Shown here in pieces: positions 50,721 through 58,242 of a stretch of DNA of 64,000 nucleotides. The DNA lies in NCBI GenBank assembly GCA_036402075.1, contig DASWTP010000238.1, forward strand, positions 3,307 to 67,306. Reading direction: 5' to 3'. The translations under genes were made by a program, and so were the position numbers. This DNA comes from Chryseosolibacter sp036402075. Its GTDB lineage: Bacteria; Bacteroidota; Bacteroidia; Cytophagales; Cyclobacteriaceae. The notes below the pieces were generated by a model. It did not search any database, was not told the DNA's origin, and saw only the letters and a program-made list of their open reading frames with translations. Each line of letters starts with the position of its first letter. The stretch's first letter is position 1.

Positions 50721-52760
50721 CTAACCGATCTTGGTTGTGATCAGATCGCTAAGAACGAAAAGCCCTTCGCGGAGATATTCGTCATCCAACTCCATCAAGT
50801 CACTCGATGGCTGAGTGGATTCTTTTCCAACGATTTTCGTATTCAATTTCGAGGACGCTGCACGCTTCTCAGCTTCTTCCATTTCTTTTTTCCGGATATT
50901 CTCGTTCAACGAGATCTTGGTATCATTTAGATTTTTCCTGGCTTCTGCTGTTTCGGTTACGAGGCGTGTCAAGCCCGGGTCAGTCTTGAGTCGCTCCGCG
51001 TATGACTTATGAAGCCCTGCGATAACTTTGTCGTTGATGATCGGTGTTTTCTGATACAGCGTTCCGCGAATCTCATCCCAGGGCAATGCGCTTGGACTTG
51101 AGCTTTCACCGAATTGTTCAGGATCCAGTGCCGTTGGTAACTGAATGTCTGGAATCACACCTTTATGCTGTGTACTGCTTCCGGTGACACGGTAGAATTT
51201 TTGGAATGTCAATTTCAGCTGACCTACTTCGTTGGTAGGATCGTTGATGAACTTGTCGAGGTCGATCACCGTCTGAACCGTACCTTTTCCATAAGTTGAC
51301 TCGCCAACCACTACGCCACGGTGATAGTCCTGGATCGCCCCGGCAAAAATTTCGGATGCAGACGCGCTGAATCGGTTTGTGAGCACAACGAGCGGTCCGT
51401 TATACACCACGCCTGGGTCATCGTCCGTTCCTACCTCAACGCGGTTCGCAGAATTCTTCACCTGGACAACCGGGCCGTTCTTGATGAATAGACCTGTGAG
51501 GTCGATGGCTTCCGACAAGGAGCCCCCTCCGTTGTTGCGCAAGTCGAGCACAACACCGTCAACCCCCGTAGTTTGCAACTCCTTTAAGAGGCGTTGCACG
51601 TCACGGGTTGTACTGTTATAATTTGGATTTCCCTTTTGATATTCCTCGTACTCCATGTAAAATCCTGGCAGCGTGATGACACCGAGTTTCATGTTCTTAC
51701 CGTTCTTCTGATAATTGATAAGGTCTTTTTTTGCTGCAAGCTCTTCGAGTTTGATCTTATCACGCACGAGTGTGATTTCCTTGGTTGGGCCGTTGATTCC
51801 TACGTCAGCCGGAAGGATCTTCAGCTTCACGGTGGTTCCCTTCGGACCTTTAATAAGCTTTACAACGTCATCGATCCTCCAGCCAATGACATCAACCATT
51901 TCCCCATCGGCACCTTGTGCCACCGCGACAATGCGGTCATTAACCTGGATGAGATTACTTTTCTGGGCTGGACCTCCCGGAATGATCTCAAACACTTTTG
52001 TATAGTCGTTGTCTGTCTGGAGCTTGGCTCCAATACCCTCCAGCGAAAGACTCAGGTTTTGCTTGAACCGATCGGCAGCCGCAGGCGAAAAATAGTTTGT
52101 ATGCGGATCGTACGACTCGGTGATCGTATTCATGTACATGCTAAAGATGTCCTGCGAGTCAATATCGCGGGTATACGACTTGAGCAGGCGCTCATAGCGC
52201 TCCTTCAGCAACTTTGACGTTTCTTCCGGTGTCTTTTTCGTCAATTTCAGACTAAGTGCCTGATTCTTTATGATCTTTCTCCAAACCTCATTCAATTCCT
52301 TTTCGTTTTTAGCCCACGGCTCTTTGTCGCGATCGGTCTCGTAATACTCATCCACGGTGTAATCGAATTTCTCATTTACGAGTGTACCGATGACATATGC
52401 CATCTGCTTATCAAAACGCTTCTTAAAGACCTTGTAAATCTCATAAGCCGGATCAACGTTCTCAGCTTTTGTCAAGTCATCGATGAGGTAACGATATTTT
52501 TCAAAGGACTTAATGTCGTCAGCGGTAAAGTATGTCTTATTGTTGTCAAGGGTCTTGATGTATTCATCCAGGATTACTGACGACAAGGAGTCGTTCAGAA
52601 GGATTTTCCTGTAATGGTTATTATCGAGGATGTAAGCGATGACTTTGGCTTCTTTGCCGTAGACAGGCTTCGGTTTCAATTCAGTGGTGTCACCCGGGTT
52701 GGAGGAGTAAGCATTCCATGCCATCAGCCCCATCAATAAACCTAACGTAAATCGCTTCAT
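50721..52760 (-). CDS. prc: Carboxy-terminal processing protease (Prc/Tsp, S41A)
   Basis: This 679-residue periplasmic protease has a signal peptide (FTLGLLMGLMAWNAYS), a long helical N-terminal domain (about 30-230), a PDZ domain (about 235-330), the S41 core (about 350-540) and a C-terminal tail of DUF3340 type. The catalytic dyad is Ser467 in NRFSASASE and Lys492 in STYGKGTVQ; the 25-residue spacing equals that of E. coli Prc. The length is close to E. coli Prc (682). It degrades or trims proteins with nonpolar C-termini in the envelope. It is followed by a very strong terminator and so is probably monocistronic. Confidence 0.93.
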   Translation of the reverse strand: MKRFTLGLLMGLMAWNAYSSNPGDTTELKPKPVYGKEAKVIAYILDNNHYRKILLNDSLSSVILDEYIKTLDNNKTYFTADDIKSFEKYRYLIDDLTKAENVDPAYEIYKVFKKRFDKQMAYVIGTLVNEKFDYTVDEYYETDRDKEPWAKNEKELNEVWRKIIKNQALSLKLTKKTPEETSKLLKERYERLLKSYTRDIDSQDIFSMYMNTITESYDPHTNYFSPAAADRFKQNLSLSLEGIGAKLQTDNDYTKVFEIIPGGPAQKSNLIQVNDRIVAVAQGADGEMVDVIGWRIDDVVKLIKGPKGTTVKLKILPADVGINGPTKEITLVRDKIKLEELAAKKDLINYQKNGKNMKLGVITLPGFYMEYEEYQKGNPNYNSTTRDVQRLLKELQTTGVDGVVLDLRNNGGGSLSEAIDLTGLFIKNGPVVQVKNSANRVEVGTDDDPGVVYNGPLVVLTNRFSASASEIFAGAIQDYHRGVVVGESTYGKGTVQTVIDLDKFINDPTNEVGQLKLTFQKFYRVTGSSTQHKGVIPDIQLPTALDPEQFGESSSPSALPWDEIRGTLYQKTPIINDKVIAGLHKSYAERLKTDPGLTRLVTETAEARKNLNDTKISLNENIRKKEMEEAEKRAASSKLNTKIVGKESTQPSSDLMELDDEYLREGLFVLSDLITTKIG

Positions 52761-52808
52761 ATTTTCAATTCTTCTACTTACAACGCAAAAATGACAAGGA
52801 GGTTAAAT

Positions 52809-52828
52809 GGCCGGTACGTTTACCGGCC
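52809..52828 (-). terminator. Hairpin after the zinc-ribbon membrane protein gene
   Basis: An 8-bp stem, GGCCGGTA / TACCGGCC, with a CGTT loop lies 30 bp past the stop. The T-run after it is short, so termination is only likely. Confidence 0.55.
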
Positions 52829-52858
52829 TTTGATACCTTATGCAAGATTGATACCGGA

Positions 52859-53752
52859 TTACTTCTTATCCTCTTCAACTTCAGTCAAAAACTTTTGTGC
52901 CTGTGTCAGGTCGCCAAATTCATAGAATTTTGAGCCTCCTGCAGCAGATTTGATCTCAACCTTTACCAAGACCACATCCTGGTTCTTTTTATACACATGC
53001 TTTTCCTTCTTGAAATCTTCGGCCTCCATGGTCGAGATCTTAAACGCGGTAGCTCGTACCGATTTGCAGTAAGAACACTCATAGTGCTTAATTAATTCGC
53101 CAGGAGCATTAATAGTCGGTTTTTGCGTAATTTCTTCACGCACAACCTTGAGCGTGAAAAATCCACAGTTTCCGCATTCGAGCGCCTGGAGGTGTCCTTG
53201 ATACTTTTCAACAAGAACATCGTTAGTCTGCTCGTCAATCCATACATCGTAGTCGATCGAGAAGACGTCTTCTTCGGCCTTCATCCCCTCATCGAGGTGC
53301 ACATCTTCTTCATGTTCCGCTAAGAGTCTCATCTTGTTACCGGTCTTTGGGTTAACGCGTGGCATATATCTCCACTTCTTCAACTTTTTATCCACACGGC
53401 CTGGGTAGTAATACTCAAGAATCAGGAAGGCGATGTATCCCACGAGAGTTCCTCCCGCAAACGATATGAACAGACGAACAAAGAACCACACGCCCATCTC
53501 ATCGATCTTGTCCATGCCATAGCGGTTGATCAGCATGGCTACCCCCAGCGCAAACAGAATGAAAGTAATTTCAAGTGTTTTGATTTCTCTGCGGCTGATG
53601 TAGTCGTATTTCTCCTTATAGCTTTGAATCGTTGTGATTTTTACAAGGTGAAACACATAGAGAAGAATTCCGGCAGCAAACATGGCGAACGCTCCATACA
53701 ACATTGCCTGATGCCATCCGACTAGAAAAGGGCTTGGATTAAAATTTTCCAT
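52859..53752 (-). CDS. Membrane protein with C-terminal zinc-ribbon-like domain
   Basis: This 297-residue protein has three membrane helices in its first 120 residues (MLYGAFAMFAAGILLYVFHL, ITFILFALGVAMLI and VRLFISFAGGTLVGYIAFLI). A soluble part follows, with two Cys pairs in ECGNCGFFTL and YECSYCKSVRATAF, spaced like a zinc ribbon. An acidic stretch (EHEEDVHLDEGMKAEEDVF) precedes it. I do not recognise a named family. It is 98 bp upstream of the prc-like gene on the same strand with a weak hairpin between. Confidence 0.75.
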   Translation of the reverse strand: MENFNPSPFLVGWHQAMLYGAFAMFAAGILLYVFHLVKITTIQSYKEKYDYISRREIKTLEITFILFALGVAMLINRYGMDKIDEMGVWFFVRLFISFAGGTLVGYIAFLILEYYYPGRVDKKLKKWRYMPRVNPKTGNKMRLLAEHEEDVHLDEGMKAEEDVFSIDYDVWIDEQTNDVLVEKYQGHLQALECGNCGFFTLKVVREEITQKPTINAPGELIKHYECSYCKSVRATAFKISTMEAEDFKKEKHVYKKNQDVVLVKVEIKSAAGGSKFYEFGDLTQAQKFLTEVEEDKK

Positions 53753-53817
53753 ATTTTTGGTTAAATGATTTTAAAGATAAAAATTAAAACGAATTCAGCC
53801 GGCTTTAATTTTCTAGG

Positions 53818-53961
53818 ATGGAAAAATCGCTTTTTAAAATTCTGGCCCAAATAAACAAGGTAATACTGCCCCGGTATAGTAAGCATGATATTACTCGCCT
53901 TACCAAACTACAGAAAATCATTGTGGGGTATCGTTATTGGGTGACGAAGAACTCCCTATAA
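53818..53961 (+). CDS. 47-residue hypothetical protein
   Basis: This frame reads MEKSLFKILAQINKVILPRY followed by SKHDITRLTKLQKIIVGYRY and WVTKNSL. It has a hydrophobic amphipathic N-terminal half and a basic second half ending in an aromatic-rich turn. From memory, short proteins with the same plan (LxxLAxxNKxxLPxxSK...TKxxKAIIxxRxxV) are common in Bacteroidota, which supports a real gene despite its size; I could not check this. It starts 65 bp upstream-divergent from the zinc-ribbon membrane protein. Function unknown. Confidence 0.65.
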   Translation: MEKSLFKILAQINKVILPRYSKHDITRLTKLQKIIVGYRYWVTKNSL

Positions 53962-54131
53962 AAAGGACGGCTGGTGGATCCCGAATAGTCCCCCGACACT
54001 CGTGGTGCTCCGGGCTGGCAGCTTAAATCGGCCCTAATGGAGCGGGCAGTATAGAAATCTGCGGTTTACTGATAATACTGCTTGTTTTGAACCTAGCGGT
54101 TCGCAAACAAAAACCAAGTCCTTCGCAAGGT

Positions 54132-54200
54132 GTGCAATTTTGCACTTAGTTACTAGCTTATGGTAAGTTATTTTATCTATATTTGTGTAAAATTGCACAA
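54132..54200. promoter_or_regulatory. Paired palindromic operators before a two-ORF unit
   Basis: Two related palindromes are present: GTGCAATTTTGCAC (54132-54145) and TTGTGTAAAATTGCACAA (54183-54200, one mismatch). Their centres are 53 bp apart, about five helical turns, and the second ends 3 bp before the ATG of the next gene. This arrangement suggests a dimeric repressor that binds both sites and silences the promoter between them. Confidence 0.65.
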
Positions 54201-54203
54201 AAT

Positions 54204-54452
54204 ATGAGTGAATACAAGCGCAGGAGGATTGACATGGAACTTAAGACATTCACGTCAAGACACTTCGAAAGACCGTCTGAATGCCGGAATCCGGAGCAAA
54301 TACGCTTTTATGTTACTCAACTTGCGAAGAAAATTGTCGAGTTGGAGAATTCGTGCAGTTACGTACCATCCTGGGCGAACGCGTTGCTGGCGGAGTACAA
54401 CCAGAAGCAAAACAGCTTGTTACATGTCGAGTTCAGGAGCTCATATTGCTGA
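54204..54452 (+). CDS. Small hypothetical protein behind paired palindromes
   Basis: This 82-residue protein starts at ATG 54204 (MSEYKRRRIDMELKTFTS). It contains HFERPSECRNPEQIRFYVTQ, a helical KKIVELENSCSYVPSWANAL and LLAEYNQKQNSLLHVEFR. The upstream palindrome touches its start. I have a feeling that the FERPSECRN...EQIRFYV pattern recurs in other Bacteroidota, but I cannot place it. The gene ends 2 bp before the ATG of the next small frame, so they are likely co-translated. It could be a regulator or one half of a toxin-antitoxin-type pair; this is speculative. Confidence 0.6.
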   Translation: MSEYKRRRIDMELKTFTSRHFERPSECRNPEQIRFYVTQLAKKIVELENSCSYVPSWANALLAEYNQKQNSLLHVEFRSSYC

Positions 54453-54454
54453 TT

Positions 54455-54682
54455 ATGCGTTACATACCCTCCCCTATTCCACTCAAATTTGAATATGTAT
54501 TTACGGCAACCGCCAATCAAAGCGGGAGGATGCAATACCATCGTATCAAGCCAGGCCAGAGCAAGCTTCGGATCAGTCGCACCGATTTCATCAAAGCCTA
54601 CAACGACCTTCCCATCATCGCCATCAACCCCCTTCAGATCAAAGGCCAGGATGGTGTTTTTCAATTTGAGTTTTATGTATGA
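54455..54682 (+). CDS. Small hypothetical protein, second of a two-ORF unit
   Basis: This 75-residue protein starts at ATG 54455 (MRYIPSPIPLKFEYVFTATA), directly after the stop of the preceding small gene. The frame is open further upstream (to 54281), but that overlaps the better-supported first ORF. The sequence looks beta-rich, with basic patches (RMQYHRIKPGQSKLRISRTD) and a compact end (INPLQIKGQDGVFQFEFYV). I do not recognise the family. Coupling to the first ORF and to the palindromic operators is the main evidence that it is real. Confidence 0.5.
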   Translation: MRYIPSPIPLKFEYVFTATANQSGRMQYHRIKPGQSKLRISRTDFIKAYNDLPIIAINPLQIKGQDGVFQFEFYV

Positions 54683-54753
54683 GGCTTAACCTTCTCTCGC
54701 AGAAGGAATCACGAGGACAATCGGGAAGCGCCAATGGTTTGCACGAACTGCAA

Positions 54754-55224
54754 CTACTTTTCAATAATCCCCGCGAGATTCGTTGGACTGTAGCCGACCG
54801 ATTTGATTGTTTTGTTATCAGACTTCCGATAGACAAGCCATTTGTCGCCTTCCTTGAGGTAGTAACATTCCGTCCCATCCTTTTTTCGATAATGCTCAAC
54901 CGTTCTCTGAGCTTCTTCCTCTGATGTGCATGCTTTGCTCATGTTGGAGCGCTGAACTTCATCAAAGAGTTCTTTGAACTTTTCTCCCAATCCAAACTCA
55001 AGAATTGCCCCCGAAAGTACATACTGAATATCGCACAATGCATCGGCCACCTCCACGATGTCTTTATCACGAATGGCGACTTCAAGCTCCTTGAGTTCTT
55101 CAGCGATCAGGGCCACCCGCAGTTTGCAACGATCTTCCGATGGAATTCCCGGCTTGGATACAATCGGGTGTTTAAAGGTTCTGTGGAATTCGGCTACCTG
55201 GTTGAGCGCATCGGGTTGTTGCAT
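54754..55224 (-). CDS. MazG-like all-alpha NTP pyrophosphohydrolase
   Basis: This is a 156-residue protein. Residues about 1-100 are an all-alpha NTP-PPase fold with the metal-binding pattern EELKELEVAIRDKDIVEVADALCDIQYVL (ExxE...ExxD). The first helix block DALNQVAEFHRTFKHPI is typical of the MazG-like branch that contacts the nucleotide base. The C-terminal 50 residues (VEHYRKKDGTECYYLKEGDK) look like a small add-on of short strands. The enzyme would hydrolyse a non-canonical or excess (d)NTP to NMP and PPi. It is convergent with the two-ORF unit. Confidence 0.83.
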   Translation of the reverse strand: MQQPDALNQVAEFHRTFKHPIVSKPGIPSEDRCKLRVALIAEELKELEVAIRDKDIVEVADALCDIQYVLSGAILEFGLGEKFKELFDEVQRSNMSKACTSEEEAQRTVEHYRKKDGTECYYLKEGDKWLVYRKSDNKTIKSVGYSPTNLAGIIEK

Positions 55225-55347
55225 ACAAAAAAATGTTTCTGTTTAGAATAGTGGTTATTTCGGAGTGTCGAACAGCATTTCCATCATCCGGTGCGTTCAA
55301 CGGGGTCTCAATAAACACAAATTCAAATCATTTTTAAAAAAATGCAT

Positions 55348-55355
55348 TACTTTTG
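55348..55355 (+). promoter_or_regulatory. Candidate -7 element TACTTTTG
   Basis: TACTTTTG matches the Bacteroidota TAnnTTTG consensus exactly. The predicted transcription start falls at about 55361, one base before the ATG at 55362, so the transcript would be nearly leaderless unless translation begins further in. No clear -33 element is seen. Confidence 0.5.
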
Positions 55356-55361
55356 CAGCCG

Positions 55362-55724
55362 ATGCTCAGTTTCAGAAAATGTATTGCCGCCAGGTTCCTG
55401 GCCGTTCTGACAGGAATTATCTTCCTGAACATGAGCTTCTTTCTTACGGAAATCCGGTACCTCGGGCTGCATGTGTCGCATGCCGAGATGGTCGAAAATG
55501 TCGTGAAGGCATTAGCCGGAGTGGGCTTTGAGGAAGAAAAAGACTCGATGGCCGAATCCGGGAGTGCTGAAGGCGAGCAGATCGTTGACCTGCACATCAC
55601 GATTCATCCGATTTCCTGCATTGATGCATTTACAGCAACTGCCAACTTATATGGTTGCCGGCATAACCTGGAGGTAGCCAGCTCAAAGGCTGAGGTCACC
55701 ACACCGCCTCCTAAAGTTTCCTGA
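55362..55724 (+). CDS. Small exported or membrane-anchored hypothetical protein
   Basis: This 120-residue protein starts at ATG 55362 (MLSFRKCIAARFLAVLTGII) with one hydrophobic segment near residues 11-28 that could be a signal peptide or anchor; a start at the internal Met near residue 23 is also possible. The rest is acidic (GFEEEKDSMAESGSAEGEQI) and ends with two Cys residues in PISCIDAF and YGCRHNLE that could pair, then a Thr/Pro tail. I do not recognise the family. It is 108 bp upstream of the SulP transporter and may share its transcript. Confidence 0.55.
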   Translation: MLSFRKCIAARFLAVLTGIIFLNMSFFLTEIRYLGLHVSHAEMVENVVKALAGVGFEEEKDSMAESGSAEGEQIVDLHITIHPISCIDAFTATANLYGCRHNLEVASSKAEVTTPPPKVS

Positions 55725-55832
55725 ATTCCCTAATTCACTTTGTGTTTCCTGGCGTCCTTTGTTTGTAAAGGTATCCAAGCATCACGTCTATTAATTTTTT
55801 TCAACTAATATTTTAATCACGGGCGATTTTAT

Positions 55833-57392
55833 ATGCGTAGTGTGTCTAACCCATTGGGTAATCTTAATTACGATCTTCCATCGAGTGTTGTAGTATTTCT
55901 GGTAGCGATTCCGTTATGCCTGGGTATTGCACTGGCGTCAGGCGCGCCAATGCTTTCCGGGTTGATTGCCGGAATTGTCGGAGGTATCGTTGTTGGTTCG
56001 TTCAGCGGATCGAATCTTAGTGTGAGCGGCCCCGCTGCCGGCCTCACCACGATCGTGCTGAGCGCCATTTCACAATTGGGTTCTTACGAAGCTTTTTTGT
56101 GTGCCGTAGTATTGGGCGGCTTTTTTCAAATTCTGCTCGGTTTGTTTAAGGCAGGAACCATCGGCCATTTTTTTCCGGTGGCGGTGATCAAAGGGATGCT
56201 TTCTGCGATCGGCCTGATCCTGATATTAAAGCAAATTCCGCATGCCCTTGGATATGACAAGGACTTTGAAGGCGATGAGGCGTTCTTTCAGGCCGATGGC
56301 GAAAACACGTTTTCCGAAATCGTGAATGCGCTGAATTATTTCAGCGGTGGAGCCATCATCATCAGCCTGCTCTCCGTGCTGATCCTGATTAGCTGGGACA
56401 GGCCTTCTATTAAAAATCATAAGATTCTGAAATATGTTCCAGGCCCGCTGCTGGTGGTGCTGTTTGGAATATTGATGAACGCGCTGTACAATGCTGTGGT
56501 TCCGGTTCTTGCCATCAGCGAAGAGCACCTTGTGACGCTTCCGAATGCTGCTGCCTTCTTCGAACAAATGACGTTCCCCGATTTCTCACAATTTGGAAAC
56601 ATCAATGTGTATATCATCGCGGTTACGCTGGCATTGGTAGCGAGTCTTGAAAGCCTGCTGAGCATCGAGGCCGCAGACAAACTTGACGAATTCAAGCGGA
56701 TTACTCCGCTCAACCGCGAGTTGCGTGCGCAGGGAATCGGGAACATGGTTTCCGGGCTTCTCGGAGGCCTTCCGGTAACTGCGGTAATCGTGCGTTCTTC
56801 AGCAAACATCAATGCTGGTGCACGAACCAAGGCTTCAACTATAACGCATGGTCTTTTGCTCCTCACTGCGGTGATGGCGATTCCGCACCTGTTAAGCCTG
56901 ATCCCATTTTCTGCTTTAGCTGCCATCCTCATTGTAACCGGTTACAAGCTTACCAAGCCATCGTTGTATCGGGATACCTTCCGCAAGGGCTGGGATCAAT
57001 TCCTTCCCTTTGTTATCACCATCGCTGCCATTATCCTGACGAACCTGCTTGTGGGTATTGCCATCGGTATTGCCGTAGGACTTTTCTTTGTTTTGAAAAC
57101 CAATTTCCACGAAGCCATTTCTATTATCAAGGATGGCAACCACTACCTGTTGCGCCTCAATAAGGACGTAACATTCCTGAACAAGGCTTTACTGCGCAAA
57201 ACGTTCGAGCACATTCCTGACAACACTACGCTCATCATTGATGGCGGGAGCTCGATGTTCATTGACAACGACATCATCGAAACCATTGATGACTTTGTAC
57301 TGAACGCACCAAGTCGAAATATTAAAGTTGAAATCAAAAAGAGTTATTCTTCACCAAACCAGTTTTTCCGCAAAACGGAAGTCAATGTATGA
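55833..57392 (+). CDS. SulP-family anion (probable bicarbonate) transporter
   Basis: This 519-residue membrane protein has 12-14 helices and SulP features: SSVVVFLVAIPLCLGIALAS, GSNLSVSGPAAGLTTIVL and ETLLSIEAAD-type SLESLLSIEAADKLD. The last 90 residues resemble a degenerate STAS domain (IPDNTTLIIDGGSSMFIDND). Its stop overlaps the start of the beta-carbonic anhydrase gene by 4 bp (ATGA). SulP-carbonic anhydrase pairs are generally taken as bicarbonate uptake plus interconversion with CO2, so bicarbonate is the likely ion, with sulphate as the alternative. An N-terminal Pro-rich NYDLPSSV opening is shared by the BicA-like group. Confidence 0.88.
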   Translation: MRSVSNPLGNLNYDLPSSVVVFLVAIPLCLGIALASGAPMLSGLIAGIVGGIVVGSFSGSNLSVSGPAAGLTTIVLSAISQLGSYEAFLCAVVLGGFFQILLGLFKAGTIGHFFPVAVIKGMLSAIGLILILKQIPHALGYDKDFEGDEAFFQADGENTFSEIVNALNYFSGGAIIISLLSVLILISWDRPSIKNHKILKYVPGPLLVVLFGILMNALYNAVVPVLAISEEHLVTLPNAAAFFEQMTFPDFSQFGNINVYIIAVTLALVASLESLLSIEAADKLDEFKRITPLNRELRAQGIGNMVSGLLGGLPVTAVIVRSSANINAGARTKASTITHGLLLLTAVMAIPHLLSLIPFSALAAILIVTGYKLTKPSLYRDTFRKGWDQFLPFVITIAAIILTNLLVGIAIGIAVGLFFVLKTNFHEAISIIKDGNHYLLRLNKDVTFLNKALLRKTFEHIPDNTTLIIDGGSSMFIDNDIIETIDDFVLNAPSRNIKVEIKKSYSSPNQFFRKTEVNV

Positions 57393-58021
57393 ATTCAGCA
57401 GAACGATTATTACTTCAAAATAAAGCGTGGGCACAGGAACGTGTCCGTTATGATAAAGACTTTTTCGCACGGCATGCCACCGTTCAAACTCCGGAATTCC
57501 TTTGGATCGGATGTTCTGACAGCCGCGTACCTGCCAACGAAGTCACAGGGACAGAGCCTGGAGAAATTTTCGTTCACCGGAATGTCGCCAATCTCGTAGT
57601 CAACACCGACCTCAACTTGCTAAGCGTATTGCAGTATGCTGTGGAAGTGCTCAAAGTAGAGCATGTCATCGTATGTGGTCACTATGGATGCGGAGGCATC
57701 CGGGCCTCTATGACCAACAAGAGCTACGGGATTATCAACAAGTGGCTCACCAACATTCGCGATACCTACAGGATTCATCGCGGAGAATTGGATGCAATCG
57801 ACAACCTCGATAAACGTGCAGATCGTTTGACGGAGTTAAACGTTTGTGAACAGATTATGAATCTTGCAAAGACCGCAATCATCCAGGAAGCCTGGAAGAA
57901 ACGTCAGGGGCCGGTGTTGCTCGGGTGGGTGTACCACATGGAAAACGGACATCTTGATCAATTGTGCAAGATGGATCATACATCCGAAATGGATCCGGTA
58001 TACAAATACATCTTCGATTAG
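57389..58021 (+). CDS. can: Beta-class carbonic anhydrase
   Basis: This 210-residue enzyme interconverts CO2 and bicarbonate. Zinc ligands are Cys42 (with Asp44 and Arg46 in GCSDSRVP), His98 and Cys101 in VCGHYGCGG. The GEIFVHRNVANLVV block and YGIINKWLTNI helix fit the plant/E. coli Can type. It is translationally coupled to the SulP transporter, so imported bicarbonate could be fed directly to anaplerotic carboxylases or used for pH balance. Confidence 0.94.
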   Translation: MNSAERLLLQNKAWAQERVRYDKDFFARHATVQTPEFLWIGCSDSRVPANEVTGTEPGEIFVHRNVANLVVNTDLNLLSVLQYAVEVLKVEHVIVCGHYGCGGIRASMTNKSYGIINKWLTNIRDTYRIHRGELDAIDNLDKRADRLTELNVCEQIMNLAKTAIIQEAWKKRQGPVLLGWVYHMENGHLDQLCKMDHTSEMDPVYKYIFD

Positions 58022-58196
58022 TCAGTGAATTGGTAATAGTTAATCGGGTTTAACTTCGACTTCAGGCCCGACAGTTTTCAGCGTCCACTTTGCGTATTGG
58101 GTTAAGTAGCTGGATCTGTCGGCCTGTTGTTTTTTTCGAGCAATTGGACCTCGGGCAGGTCGTATAAAATCGCAAACTGAGGGTGCGCTCGGCAAA

Positions 58197-58227
58197 TTGT
58201 GGCATTAGCCCGATCCTGTTATATTTG
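58197..58227 (+). promoter_or_regulatory. tyrS promoter, Bacteroidota consensus
   Basis: TTG (58197-58199), a 20-bp spacer, and TATATTTG (58220-58227) match the TTTG / TAnnTTTG promoter of this phylum exactly at the -7 element. The leader to the ATG at 58243 would be about 10 nt. No T-box-like structure is seen. Confidence 0.7.
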
Positions 58228-58242
58228 CGCTCCTTACGAATC

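Noticed and set aside
55265..55531. 88-residue frame overlapping the small secreted protein
   Set aside because: It starts before the promoter element and has lower protein-like quality than the frame from 55362.
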